Positions 27,473-35,546 of a DNA stretch of 64,000 nt are shown piece after piece. A program made the position numbers and the translations under genes. Position 1 is the stretch's first letter. The number at the start of each line of letters is the position of its first letter. Under the pieces are notes generated by a model, which saw only the letters and a list, made by a program, of their open reading frames with translations, had not been told where the DNA came from and made no database searches. This stretch comes from Flammeovirga kamogawensis (GTDB lineage: Bacteria > Bacteroidota > Bacteroidia > Cytophagales > Flammeovirgaceae), in assembly GCF_018736065.1 (NCBI RefSeq), contig NZ_CP076128.1, positions 992,001 through 1,056,000 of the forward strand, read 5' to 3'.

Positions 27473-29137
27473 TTATTTATAGTTTACTGAAGTATTTTCA
27501 GCAAACCATATTTTCTTACCGTACATTGTATCATTAATTCCTTGCGAAGCCGCTGACCAATTGGCTGAATTTGTAGTTTGTTCAGAAAAAGGGTAAGGAA
27601 ATCTATTTGGCAAACCTTTACCTTGATACACTGTACCCCCTCTAATTTCTGAAATTGCAGGCCACCCTGTTCTTCTTAATTCAGCAAAAACTTCTGGTCC
27701 GTTTGTAAAGTTAGAAAGATATTTTTGCTCAGCAATCACTCTTTCTTTACCTCCGTTTTTACTCCAGTCCAAATTATTAATTACAATAGCTGCATCAGAA
27801 TAAGGATCAGAAACGACATCACCATCGATTGGATATACCGGGGCTGCATAAGCCTCAATATCTGCATATTGTTTTGTAAATGATGCTTCAATACCCTCTG
27901 CTACTAAACTTTCAGGTGTTCCAGAAACTCCTGAAATTCCGTTCAATGCAGCTTCTGCCTCAATAAATTTAAGTTCAGAAAATGTCATCCAAAAAGATTT
28001 ACCTGCTGGTTGCTCTCTATACAAATTACCAATCATTGATACTTCTGTGAAACCAGGAGCTTCTGCCGCTGGCACACCATTTTCTTGTCCGATATATTCA
28101 GGACTTGGTATCCAATCTTCCTCTGCGTCTTCCGGTTTAGTCATTGATGCACGAGTAGGCTGAGCAAAGATATACAAACGTTTATCGTCATTTTCTTTCA
28201 ATAACTCAATTATTGTAGTAGAAATTGCAAAGTCATTTCTATTATCAATATATGCATTATAATAAATTGGTTGCATATATGGTTGAGAACCTAAATACAC
28301 TAATTCAGCGTCATCTTCATTACTAGAAAACATTGGATATGTCCCTTTATCCGAAAATAATTTAGTCAAACCAGTTCTAGATTTTGCAGCATCAACTTTA
28401 GAAATTCTAGTATATAATCTAGCTGCTAATGAATTGGCCAACATTCTCCATCTAGCTGCATTACCTCTATAAATTATATCCGCTCCAGAATCGATAGAAC
28501 CATTACTTGATAACAGTGTATTGGCATCTTCTAGTAAGACAAAGAAATCATCATAAATCTCTTTTTGAGCATCATATTTAGGTTGGAAATTTGTCTGATC
28601 AAATCCTAAATCAATAGTTTGAAAGGCTTCAGAATAAGGTATATCACCCCAAACATCTGTTGTTACAGAAAAGAAGTATACTTTAGCTACCAACATTGCT
28701 CCTTCTAGTACTTTTGCATCTGCAATACCTTGAGCATTACCTTCTTCTTCATATACTGCTTTACGTTTTCTCACTTCTGCAAGTGCTAACTCTAAATCAT
28801 AAAGTCCTGCCAAGTTAGATGTTCCAGAAATACCAGAGTACATTCTTTTCCATTTTTCATCCATTACAGACGCACGGTATTGGTACCAATCTTCGTCTAT
28901 ATATTGAATTTTGGCAAATTGCTGTGCCCATAGTCCTGCCCCTGTCAAATTAAAATACTGACCTTGTGCACCATAGAAACTTCCTGTGTTTGTATAAAGA
29001 ACATTCGCAAATAAACTCTCCGGCTCTACTGTGCTTGGGTAGTTTGGATTCTCACGAAGTTCATCGAAATTTTTGAAGCAAGACGTCATGTTAATTAACA
29101 CAACTATTGCAAATATATATTTAATGAATTTTTTCAT
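27473..29137 (-). CDS. SusD/RagB-type outer-membrane lipoprotein (pair 2)
   Basis: A 554-residue lipoprotein with lipobox NMTSCFKNFDEL near residue 20, the ENPNYPSTVEPESL opening, WAQQFAKIQYIDEDW, and the closing GGTVYQGKGLPNRFPYPF and EQTTNSANW motifs shared with pair 1. It is the surface substrate-binding lid for the SusC encoded 47 bp upstream. Similarity to the pair 1 SusD is strong at both ends and weaker in the helical middle, where ligand contacts lie, so substrate may have diverged after duplication. Confidence 0.92.
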   Translation of the reverse strand: MKKFIKYIFAIVVLINMTSCFKNFDELRENPNYPSTVEPESLFANVLYTNTGSFYGAQGQYFNLTGAGLWAQQFAKIQYIDEDWYQYRASVMDEKWKRMYSGISGTSNLAGLYDLELALAEVRKRKAVYEEEGNAQGIADAKVLEGAMLVAKVYFFSVTTDVWGDIPYSEAFQTIDLGFDQTNFQPKYDAQKEIYDDFFVLLEDANTLLSSNGSIDSGADIIYRGNAARWRMLANSLAARLYTRISKVDAAKSRTGLTKLFSDKGTYPMFSSNEDDAELVYLGSQPYMQPIYYNAYIDNRNDFAISTTIIELLKENDDKRLYIFAQPTRASMTKPEDAEEDWIPSPEYIGQENGVPAAEAPGFTEVSMIGNLYREQPAGKSFWMTFSELKFIEAEAALNGISGVSGTPESLVAEGIEASFTKQYADIEAYAAPVYPIDGDVVSDPYSDAAIVINNLDWSKNGGKERVIAEQKYLSNFTNGPEVFAELRRTGWPAISEIRGGTVYQGKGLPNRFPYPFSEQTTNSANWSAASQGINDTMYGKKIWFAENTSVNYK

Positions 29138-29184
29138 TTTGAATTCTTAATTAATGGTTATCAGTTACTATTATTAATAGCTTC

Positions 29185-32100
29185 CTAGAATTTCATTTTG
29201 ATATCAAAACCAAAGCTTCTAGCTGTTGGCAATTGACCAAATTCGAAACCTTGACCAGACATTCCTGCACCAAAACCTGCTTGAGGATCAATATTTGGAG
29301 CATTTTTATACATCATCCAAAGGTCATTACCTACTGCGGCAACATATAAACCTTTGATACCTGTATTGCCTAACCATTTTTGAGGAATGTTATATCCAAT
29401 AGATAATTGAGCAAGTTTTACATAAGTTGCATCATAGATGTATTCTTCATGAATACCATATAAGCCCCAATAATAATCCATTGCATCTGCAGAAACTTCG
29501 TTAGGTACATAACCACCATTTCCATCAGGAACAACACCTACTTTTCTACCTGCTTCACGATCTATAGCTGTAGATTCAAGAACACCGGCATATTCACCAA
29601 ACATATTTGTTACAGAGAAAATACTACCACCTTTTTGAATATCAATTAATGCAGATAATGTGAAACCTTTGTAAGTGATCGAGTTACGAATACCACCTCT
29701 CCAATCTGGGTTGATAGAACCTAATGCTTCTTTCTCGTCTGTTCTTAAAGGAATACCATTTTCATCAACAATAATATCACCTTCTGGAGACCTTTGATAT
29801 GCAATACCATAGAAAGTACCTAATTGCTCTCCAGGACGAGCCTCTGTAGTTAAACCCCAATAATCACCTAAAATGAACGAGTCTACCCCATCAGCCAATG
29901 ATTTAACTGTGTTGATATTTCTTGTATAATTGAACGACACATCCCACTGAAAGTCCACGGTTTGAATAGGCGTACCATATAAAAGGAATTCAAAACCCTT
30001 ATTTTCAATTTCACCAGCATTAATTGCAGAATATCTAAAACCAGAAGTAGAAGATACATCAGCTTGAACAATCTGATCGTACGTGTTTTTCTTGTAGTAA
30101 ACACCTTCAAAACCTAAACGGTTATTAAAGAATCCCATTTCTAAACCAGTCTCCCATGCATTTGTAGTTTCAGGTTTTAAGTTAGGGTTTGCTTGTACGT
30201 TTTCGTACTTAAACATTGGATAGCCATCCCATGGTAAAGGCGACATGTAGACATTATTTAGCATGTATGGATTAGCTGCAGCACCTACTTGAGCCCAACC
30301 ACCACGCACTTTACCTTGTGTAATAAAGCTTGGCATTTCAAAATGCTCTGAGAATACATAAGATAAGTTGATTGCAGGGTATAAGAAGCTATCATTAGCT
30401 GCTGGTAATGTAGAAGACCAGTCATTACGGACAGAAACATCCATAAATAAATAATCTCTAAAACCAACAGAAGCTGTTGCATACAGTGAATTAATCACTT
30501 GCTCTTCAAAATAAGTTGATGCATCTACTTGCCCCACTGCATTGGCTGGCGTATAAATACCAGGAGTTGCAAGGCCAGTAACAATCATACCATCTCTCTT
30601 GTAATTTCTGTACATATTGTTACCACCTGCATTAGCAGATACATTCCAATCGTTACCAAAATCTTTAGAGAAAGATAAAAGGAAATCAAAGTTAGATTCA
30701 CTAACAAAATAATTCTCTTCTGTAAAACCACCCGTTGGATTGTTTATTGAATATTTTGCAGTTCTTGCCATACGATTTTCTGAATAAAAATCTGTACCTC
30801 CTTTAACCTGTAAACTTAAAAAGTCTGTAAAATTGTACTTCATAGATGCATAACCATTTACACGGTCACGGCGCTGAGAATTTGTATTCTCATAAGAAAT
30901 CCAATAAGGGTTGTCGTGGTAATTGTAGTTCCAGTTATAAGGAGTTCCGTCTGCTTTTTTATAGTTCTTTAGTTCGTTTGTGTCTACCTGACGACCAAAC
31001 CACACGAATTGTTGCATTACATTATTTCCATCATAACCCTGAGAAGGTAAATTGTCAGCTCCTCTATGAGAATAAGTTGCCTTAGCATCAAACCTAAGTT
31101 TATCATTGATCTTATGACCAAATGCCATTGAAGCACTGTAGGTATTCAAGCCAGTATTTGGCACCATCCCTTTTTGGTCTGAATACATTAAACTGAAACG
31201 TACATTTGTATCATCATTACTATGTGAAATAGATAAATTTGATGTAGACACATGCCCTGTCTCAAAGAAATCTCTAACGTTATTTGGGTTAGAATTAAAA
31301 GGAACAGCTTCGCCATTTGAGTGGAATTGAGGAACCATAAGACCAACATCCATTCTTGGTCCCCATGACTCATCAACACCATCGGCAATACCACCACCTT
31401 TACCATCTACAAACGAGAATTGACCTCCCATACCCTGACCATACGTATTTTGGTAATCTGGTAAGATTAAAGGTGTTTGGAAAGTTGTTGTATTCGATAA
31501 AGAAACACCTAAGCCTTTAGAACCCTTTCCTTTTTTAGTAGTAATGATAATTGCACCATTAACAGCACGAGAACCATATAAGGCTGCTGCGTTTGGTCCT
31601 TTTAGTACTGTCATTGCTTCAATATCGTCAGGGTTGATATCAGAAATAGGTGATCCAAAATCTGCTCCACCTGAAGATGTATTTCCTGAGTTGTAAGTGT
31701 TATCCACTGGCACTCCATCTACTACATATAACGGTTGATTATCACCTGTTAAAGAAGAGTTACCACGAATTACTACACGAGATGAAGAACCAACAGCTCC
31801 AGATGAAGATGTTACCTGAACACCAGCAACTTGTCCGTTCAAAGAACTTAGGATATCATTGTCTGCAGTTTTTAAATCATCACCTTTTACCTCAGTGACA
31901 GAATACCCTAAAGACTTCTTATCTTTCTCCATACCCAACGCTGTTACAACAACTTCATCAAGTTCTTGTGCGTCTTCCTGTAAAATAAGATTGATAACAG
32001 ATTGTGTACCAATTTCTACTTCTTGAGTAGTGTAGCCAATTAGTCTAGCTTGTAGTTTTGTTCCACTTTCTGGAACATTGATAGAGAAGTGTCCATTAAA

Positions 32101-32265
32101 ATCTGTAACAGCACCAATTGTAGTTCCTACAACAAGTACAGTAGCACCAGGCATAGTATCGCCATTGGCATCAGAAATTACACCTTCTACCCTTCTCTCT
32201 TGTGCAAATGACATAGAAATGCTACACAAGATAAAAGAGAGTAAGAATAATACTCTTTTCATCAT
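29185..32265 (-). CDS. SusC/RagA-type TonB-dependent transporter (pair 2)
   Basis: A 1026-residue outer-membrane transporter. Signal peptide to SFAQ (about residue 22), carboxypeptidase-regulatory-like domain (GVISDANGDTMPGATVLVVG), TonB box and plug (MTVLKGPNAAALYGSRAVNG), then a beta-barrel ending DIKMKF. Very close to the SusC of pair 1 along the whole length, including plug loops. The start is the second residue block MKRVLF preceded by one extra Met (MMKRV), so 32262 is also possible. It begins an operon with SusD and the small lipoprotein. A leader of about 430 bp upstream shows several short hairpins. Confidence 0.92.
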   Translation of the reverse strand: MMKRVLFLLSFILCSISMSFAQERRVEGVISDANGDTMPGATVLVVGTTIGAVTDFNGHFSINVPESGTKLQARLIGYTTQEVEIGTQSVINLILQEDAQELDEVVVTALGMEKDKKSLGYSVTEVKGDDLKTADNDILSSLNGQVAGVQVTSSSGAVGSSSRVVIRGNSSLTGDNQPLYVVDGVPVDNTYNSGNTSSGGADFGSPISDINPDDIEAMTVLKGPNAAALYGSRAVNGAIIITTKKGKGSKGLGVSLSNTTTFQTPLILPDYQNTYGQGMGGQFSFVDGKGGGIADGVDESWGPRMDVGLMVPQFHSNGEAVPFNSNPNNVRDFFETGHVSTSNLSISHSNDDTNVRFSLMYSDQKGMVPNTGLNTYSASMAFGHKINDKLRFDAKATYSHRGADNLPSQGYDGNNVMQQFVWFGRQVDTNELKNYKKADGTPYNWNYNYHDNPYWISYENTNSQRRDRVNGYASMKYNFTDFLSLQVKGGTDFYSENRMARTAKYSINNPTGGFTEENYFVSESNFDFLLSFSKDFGNDWNVSANAGGNNMYRNYKRDGMIVTGLATPGIYTPANAVGQVDASTYFEEQVINSLYATASVGFRDYLFMDVSVRNDWSSTLPAANDSFLYPAINLSYVFSEHFEMPSFITQGKVRGGWAQVGAAANPYMLNNVYMSPLPWDGYPMFKYENVQANPNLKPETTNAWETGLEMGFFNNRLGFEGVYYKKNTYDQIVQADVSSTSGFRYSAINAGEIENKGFEFLLYGTPIQTVDFQWDVSFNYTRNINTVKSLADGVDSFILGDYWGLTTEARPGEQLGTFYGIAYQRSPEGDIIVDENGIPLRTDEKEALGSINPDWRGGIRNSITYKGFTLSALIDIQKGGSIFSVTNMFGEYAGVLESTAIDREAGRKVGVVPDGNGGYVPNEVSADAMDYYWGLYGIHEEYIYDATYVKLAQLSIGYNIPQKWLGNTGIKGLYVAAVGNDLWMMYKNAPNIDPQAGFGAGMSGQGFEFGQLPTARSFGFDIKMKF

Positions 32266-32698
32266 AAAATAAGATAAAGTTGATTAATAAAATTGGTTGG
32301 TCTTAGCACTGTTATTGGTTTTAGAACAGTGTATTGACTTTTAAAAAATGAGAATATAAGGTATCACTTACAAAAATTGATGTGAGCGAAATTGCTCATA
32401 AACTCAATGAGTATACATAGAAGTACTATAAATATATAGTACAAAAATTGGTGTTTAGTAGTAAAATCTATTCAATATAAAATTGGTTTTAAATTGTTTT
32501 ATCAGAAGTTGAACTTCTTTTATTAATTGGTTGATTAGCTATATCTTCTACAAGAATAGCAGAATGTTATGAGAAGGTTACAATGAATTAACATTATTTT
32601 ACTCGAATAACTAACGTTTACTAATTTTTAGTATAAATTATAGTTTAACATTATATACTTCAAAAAGTATAGATTATTTTATTAAACTATCTGCAATA
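32266..32698 (-). promoter_or_regulatory. Leader region of susC2 with four short hairpins
   Basis: This stretch upstream of the SusC2 start holds four inverted repeats: 32307-32331 (7-bp stem), 32383-32398 (5 bp), 32423-32442 (8 bp) and 32514-32528 (6 bp). No TAnnTTTG is seen on the minus strand. It may be a structured mRNA leader, but the high AT content makes chance hairpins common. Confidence 0.3.
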
Positions 32699-32733
32699 AA
32701 AAAGAGTTGCTGTTATAAAATCAGCAACTCTTT
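32699..32733 (-). terminator. Intrinsic terminator after the basic peptide genes
   Basis: A perfect 12-bp stem (32722-32733 with 32701-32712), nine-base loop, then T-rich sequence on the minus strand. It follows the peptide gene at 32755-32949. Confidence 0.85.
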
Positions 32734-32754
32734 AGTGTATTTATTACAAATAAG

Positions 32755-32949
32755 TTATTTTCGTTTTGATCCTCTTTGAGATTTCCCGTAATAACTATTT
32801 AAGAATTTTGTATGTGCTTTTTTCTTTTTCTTCTTTTGTTTCAATACTCTTTTTTGTTCTTTTTTAACGGGAACAGGAGAGTTATTTTCAGCAAATGAAG
32901 CAACAGTTAAAGTCGAAAATAAACTAATGAGTAAAATTATCTTTTTCAT
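32755..32949 (-). CDS. Small secreted Lys-rich peptide (paralogue of 33039-33239)
   Basis: A 64-residue protein. Residues 1-20 are a signal peptide (MKKIILLISLFSTLTVASFA), then a short Pro/Val stretch, a run of lysines (KRVLKQKKKKKKAHTK) and the end FLNSYYGKSQRGSKRK. The mature peptide is strongly basic. The upstream neighbour has the same design and the shared motif H-x-[KR]-F-L-N-x-Y-Y-G-K, so both are real and related. An intrinsic terminator follows at 32699-32733, and 89 bp separate the two genes. No family is known to me; possible roles are surface binding of anions, a cationic antimicrobial or a structural peptide. Confidence 0.72.
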   Translation of the reverse strand: MKKIILLISLFSTLTVASFAENNSPVPVKKEQKRVLKQKKKKKKAHTKFLNSYYGKSQRGSKRK

Positions 32950-33038
32950 TTTTAATTACTTTTTGATGATAACTATTGAAACGGATCCTTTATCTCATCT
33001 GGTTTCCTAATTTGAATCAAAAATTACTTTAATAGTGT

Positions 33039-33239
33039 CTATTTATATTTTCTAATACGTCTGGTTTTACCATAATACTTATTTAAGAATCGAGCATGCT
33101 TCTTCTGTCTTTTTGTTTTCTTTCTGTAGTTTGCTCTGGTTTCTTTTTTTACAGATTTTTCTCGAGGTGATTTTGGAGATGCTTGCAACGATAATGTTAC
33201 CGAAATAACAATCGAAATTATGAATATTATCCTTTTCAT
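33039..33239 (-). CDS. Small secreted Lys/Arg-rich peptide (paralogue of 32755-32949)
   Basis: A 66-residue protein with signal peptide MKRIIFIISIVISVTLSLQA, then SPKSPREKSVKKETRANYRK, then KKTKRQKKHARFLNKYYGKT and an RRIRKYK tail. The conserved core with its neighbour is H-A/T-R/K-F-L-N-x-Y-Y-G-K-x-x-R. It starts the pair; 101 bp upstream lies the tRNA-His/terminator unit. No promoter of the TTTG/TAnnTTTG type was found upstream. The parallel design of two tandem genes, with the C-terminal motif held while the basic linker varies, argues for selection on the peptide. Function unknown. Confidence 0.72.
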   Translation of the reverse strand: MKRIIFIISIVISVTLSLQASPKSPREKSVKKETRANYRKKTKRQKKHARFLNKYYGKTRRIRKYK

Positions 33240-33342
33240 TAATACTATTTTAAAAGTTGAATCTTTTATACTATCAAATCAAACGTTATTCATAAGTCAC
33301 TGATAGTCAATATTCAAATTAAAACTATCAAAATATGGGTAT

Positions 33343-33377
33343 AAAAAAAGACCTTTCAATTGCTTGAAAAGTCTTTT
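33343..33377 (-). terminator. Intrinsic terminator after tRNA-His copy 1
   Basis: A 14-bp stem (33364-33377 with 33346-33359, one mismatch) with four-base loop and T-rich tail on the minus strand. Confidence 0.85.
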
Positions 33378-33383
33378 ACAAGT

Positions 33384-33460
33384 TGGGCGAACGATGGGAA
33401 TCGAACCCACGACCCCTGGAACCACAAACCAGTGCTCTAACCAACTGAGCTACGATCGCC
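33384..33460 (-). tRNA. tRNA-His (GTG), copy 1
   Basis: On the minus strand the gene begins GGCGATCGTAGCTCAG, with an eight-bp acceptor that includes the extra G(-1) pairing C73, a feature of tRNA-His. The anticodon loop is TTGTGGT, anticodon GTG. T arm GTGGGTTCGAATCCCAT is standard. There is a T-T mismatch in the acceptor and another at the base of the anticodon stem. CCA is only partly encoded (CA). The terminator follows. Confidence 0.93.
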
Positions 33461-33675
33461 GTTTTATTGCAGTGCAAATATAATAGATTGATTAGTTCTT
33501 ATCCAATAAATATTTTACAAATGAAGATGAATATTCAATAATTGATTGATCTTCAACAACAAAAAAATAATTATTACAAAAATTCATTCATCAATAATGG
33601 CAAGAAGAATAGTGAGTTCAGAATTTTTATTCTTAACACTAAGTTTCACTATTAATTTGTTGAAAATTAGAACAT

Positions 33676-33710
33676 AAAAAAAGACCTTTCAATTGCTTGA
33701 AAAGTCTTTT
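33676..33710 (-). terminator. Intrinsic terminator after tRNA-His copy 2
   Basis: Same hairpin as at 33343-33377. Because each tRNA copy has its own terminator, the two are probably transcribed separately. Confidence 0.85.
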
Positions 33711-33716
33711 ACAAGT

Positions 33717-33793
33717 TGGGCGAACGATGGGAATCGAACCCACGACCCCTGGAACCACAAACCAGTGCTCTAACCAACTGAGCTACGATCGCC
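33717..33793 (-). tRNA. tRNA-His (GTG), copy 2
   Basis: Same 77-base sequence as copy 1, anticodon GTG and G(-1)-C73 pair. It lies 76 bp downstream of the pyrC stop on the same strand. Confidence 0.93.
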
Positions 33794-33868
33794 ATTTTGT
33801 AATGCAAATATAGGGAAACACAGAAGGTTTTTCCAAATATAAATTCGCAAACAAAATTAAATTCTTTA

Positions 33869-35203
33869 TTATCTATTGAAAGTCAGACGCTTTCCTTTCA
33901 CATCTTCGTTAAATTTACCATTTTCATACGCTAAATGTCCTGAAACAATTGTATGTGTAATTGTAGATGAGAAAGTATGTCCTTCAAATGGAGACCATCC
34001 ACACTTATAATTTAAGTTTGATTTTTCTACCTTCTGGGGTGCTTCTAAATCAACTAAAACTAAATCTGCCCAATAGCCCTCTTTGATATATCCTCTATCC
34101 TCAACTTCAAAAAGAATTGCAGGGTTGTGACAAGCCTTCTCGACTATTTTCTCTAAAGAAATTTTACCTTGTTTATAAAAATCCAAGAGTACTTGTAATG
34201 AATGCTGTACTAATGGACCTCCAGAAGGTGCAGTTAAATAAGTATTCGATTTTTCCTGAAGTGTATGCGGTGCATGATCAGTTGCAATCACATCAATCTT
34301 ATCATTTAATACTCCTGCAAGAATGCTCGCTCCATCCTCTTTTGTTTTCACTGCTGGATTCCACTTAATGTGTGTCCCTTTTTCTTTATAATCTTCATCA
34401 GAAAACCACATATGGTGTACACATGCTTCTGATGTAATCTTCTTATCTTTTAACGGAATATCATTTTGGAATAATTCCAACTCCTTAGCCGTTGATATAT
34501 GTAGAATATGTAATCTTGCTCCATGTTTCTTTGCTAAAGCTACAGCCTTAGAAGACGATGAATAACAAGCTTCAGCACTTCTTATTTCTGGATGACACTC
34601 CATAGGAATATCCTCTCCGTACTTTTCTTTATATTTTTCTAAATTCTCTGCAATCATCGGATCATCTTCGCAATGCGAAGCAATAATCATCTGTGCTTTT
34701 GCAAATAAATTACCTAAGGTAGCTTCATTATCAACAAGCATATTACCTGTAGAAGAACCCATAAATACCTTTATTCCACAAACATTTTTAGGATCAGCTT
34801 TTAATACCTCTGCTAAATTATCATTTGTAGCACCAATGTAGAAAGAGTAGTTTGCTAAAGAAGTTCTTTTTGCAATTGCATATTTATCTTCTAGGGCTTC
34901 TATAGTTACTGTAGGTGGTTTTGTATTTGGCATTTCCATAAAAGATGTAATACCCCCAGATACAGCAGCTCTTGCTTCCGTTTCAATATTTGCTTTTTCA
35001 GTTAACCCTGGCTCTCTAAAATGAACCTGATCGTCTATCAAACCCGGTAAAAGATACTTTCCTTCGGCATCAATTACTTGTTCATCTTGTGCAGTAATGG
35101 ATGCTGATACACTATCAATCTTTCCATCCACAACACGCACATCACCTTTAAAAACTTTACCCTCGTTTACAATTTGAGCGTTTTTGATCAGAAGCTTCGT
35201 CAT
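33869..35203 (-). CDS. pyrC: Dihydroorotase, class I type
   Basis: A 444-residue amidohydrolase from the ATG at 35203 (a nine-residue longer start at 35230 is less likely). Motifs: IDDQVHFREPGLTEKA, EMPNTKPPT, GIKVFMGSSTGNM (the lysine that is carbamylated in this family), ASHCEDD, LHILHIST and VIATDHAPHT. It closes the dihydroorotate ring in pyrimidine synthesis. The first ligand of the usual H-x-H zinc motif reads Gln (DQVH), which I recall as normal for Bacteroidota members. It is a single gene, ahead of the tRNA-His copies. Confidence 0.92.
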   Translation of the reverse strand: MTKLLIKNAQIVNEGKVFKGDVRVVDGKIDSVSASITAQDEQVIDAEGKYLLPGLIDDQVHFREPGLTEKANIETEARAAVSGGITSFMEMPNTKPPTVTIEALEDKYAIAKRTSLANYSFYIGATNDNLAEVLKADPKNVCGIKVFMGSSTGNMLVDNEATLGNLFAKAQMIIASHCEDDPMIAENLEKYKEKYGEDIPMECHPEIRSAEACYSSSSKAVALAKKHGARLHILHISTAKELELFQNDIPLKDKKITSEACVHHMWFSDEDYKEKGTHIKWNPAVKTKEDGASILAGVLNDKIDVIATDHAPHTLQEKSNTYLTAPSGGPLVQHSLQVLLDFYKQGKISLEKIVEKACHNPAILFEVEDRGYIKEGYWADLVLVDLEAPQKVEKSNLNYKCGWSPFEGHTFSSTITHTIVSGHLAYENGKFNEDVKGKRLTFNR

Positions 35204-35230
35204 AATATTAGTTCGTTGAATATGATTCAC

Positions 35231-35546
35231 GAAGATACTATGAACAAATAATTATCTATACTTTTTAAACGGTTATTTTTAGAAAAACAAAAAGGCCACC
35301 ATAATGGTGACCTTTTGTATTGTTAGTATAGTTTATCAAGTGAAAAGAACCTTGTCGCTCTTTGACTTTTCATATCTATTTGTCTTTGTCTGTTTTATTA
35401 GACGTGGACTATCGATTTTTTGTGTCAATAATTAGTTTATCTTAACATGTTTATGACAATTTAAGGGATAAATGAATTAATATTCACATTTATTTAAATA
35501 AAAATACTACAATTACATTTAATCTCTCAAAATCAATCAGTTACTT
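35231..35546. other. Intergenic region with a minus-strand terminator
   Basis: 316 bp between pyrC and the large amidase gene. A terminator hairpin (35291-35302 with 35304-35315, one mismatch, T-rich tail on the minus strand) ends the amidase transcript. Otherwise nothing recognised. Confidence 0.6.

Larger units (their letters stand above)
33341..33460 (-). repeat. 120-bp repeat, copy 1 (tRNA-His plus its terminator)
   Basis: Direct repeat with 33674-33793, offset 333 bp. The two 120-bp copies look identical throughout; the 213 bp between them do not repeat. Each contains a tRNA-His gene and the downstream hairpin. Confidence 0.9.
33674..33793 (-). repeat. 120-bp repeat, copy 2 (tRNA-His plus its terminator)
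   Basis: Second copy of the unit at 33341-33460, apparently identical over 120 bp including hairpin, spacer and tRNA. Confidence 0.9.
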
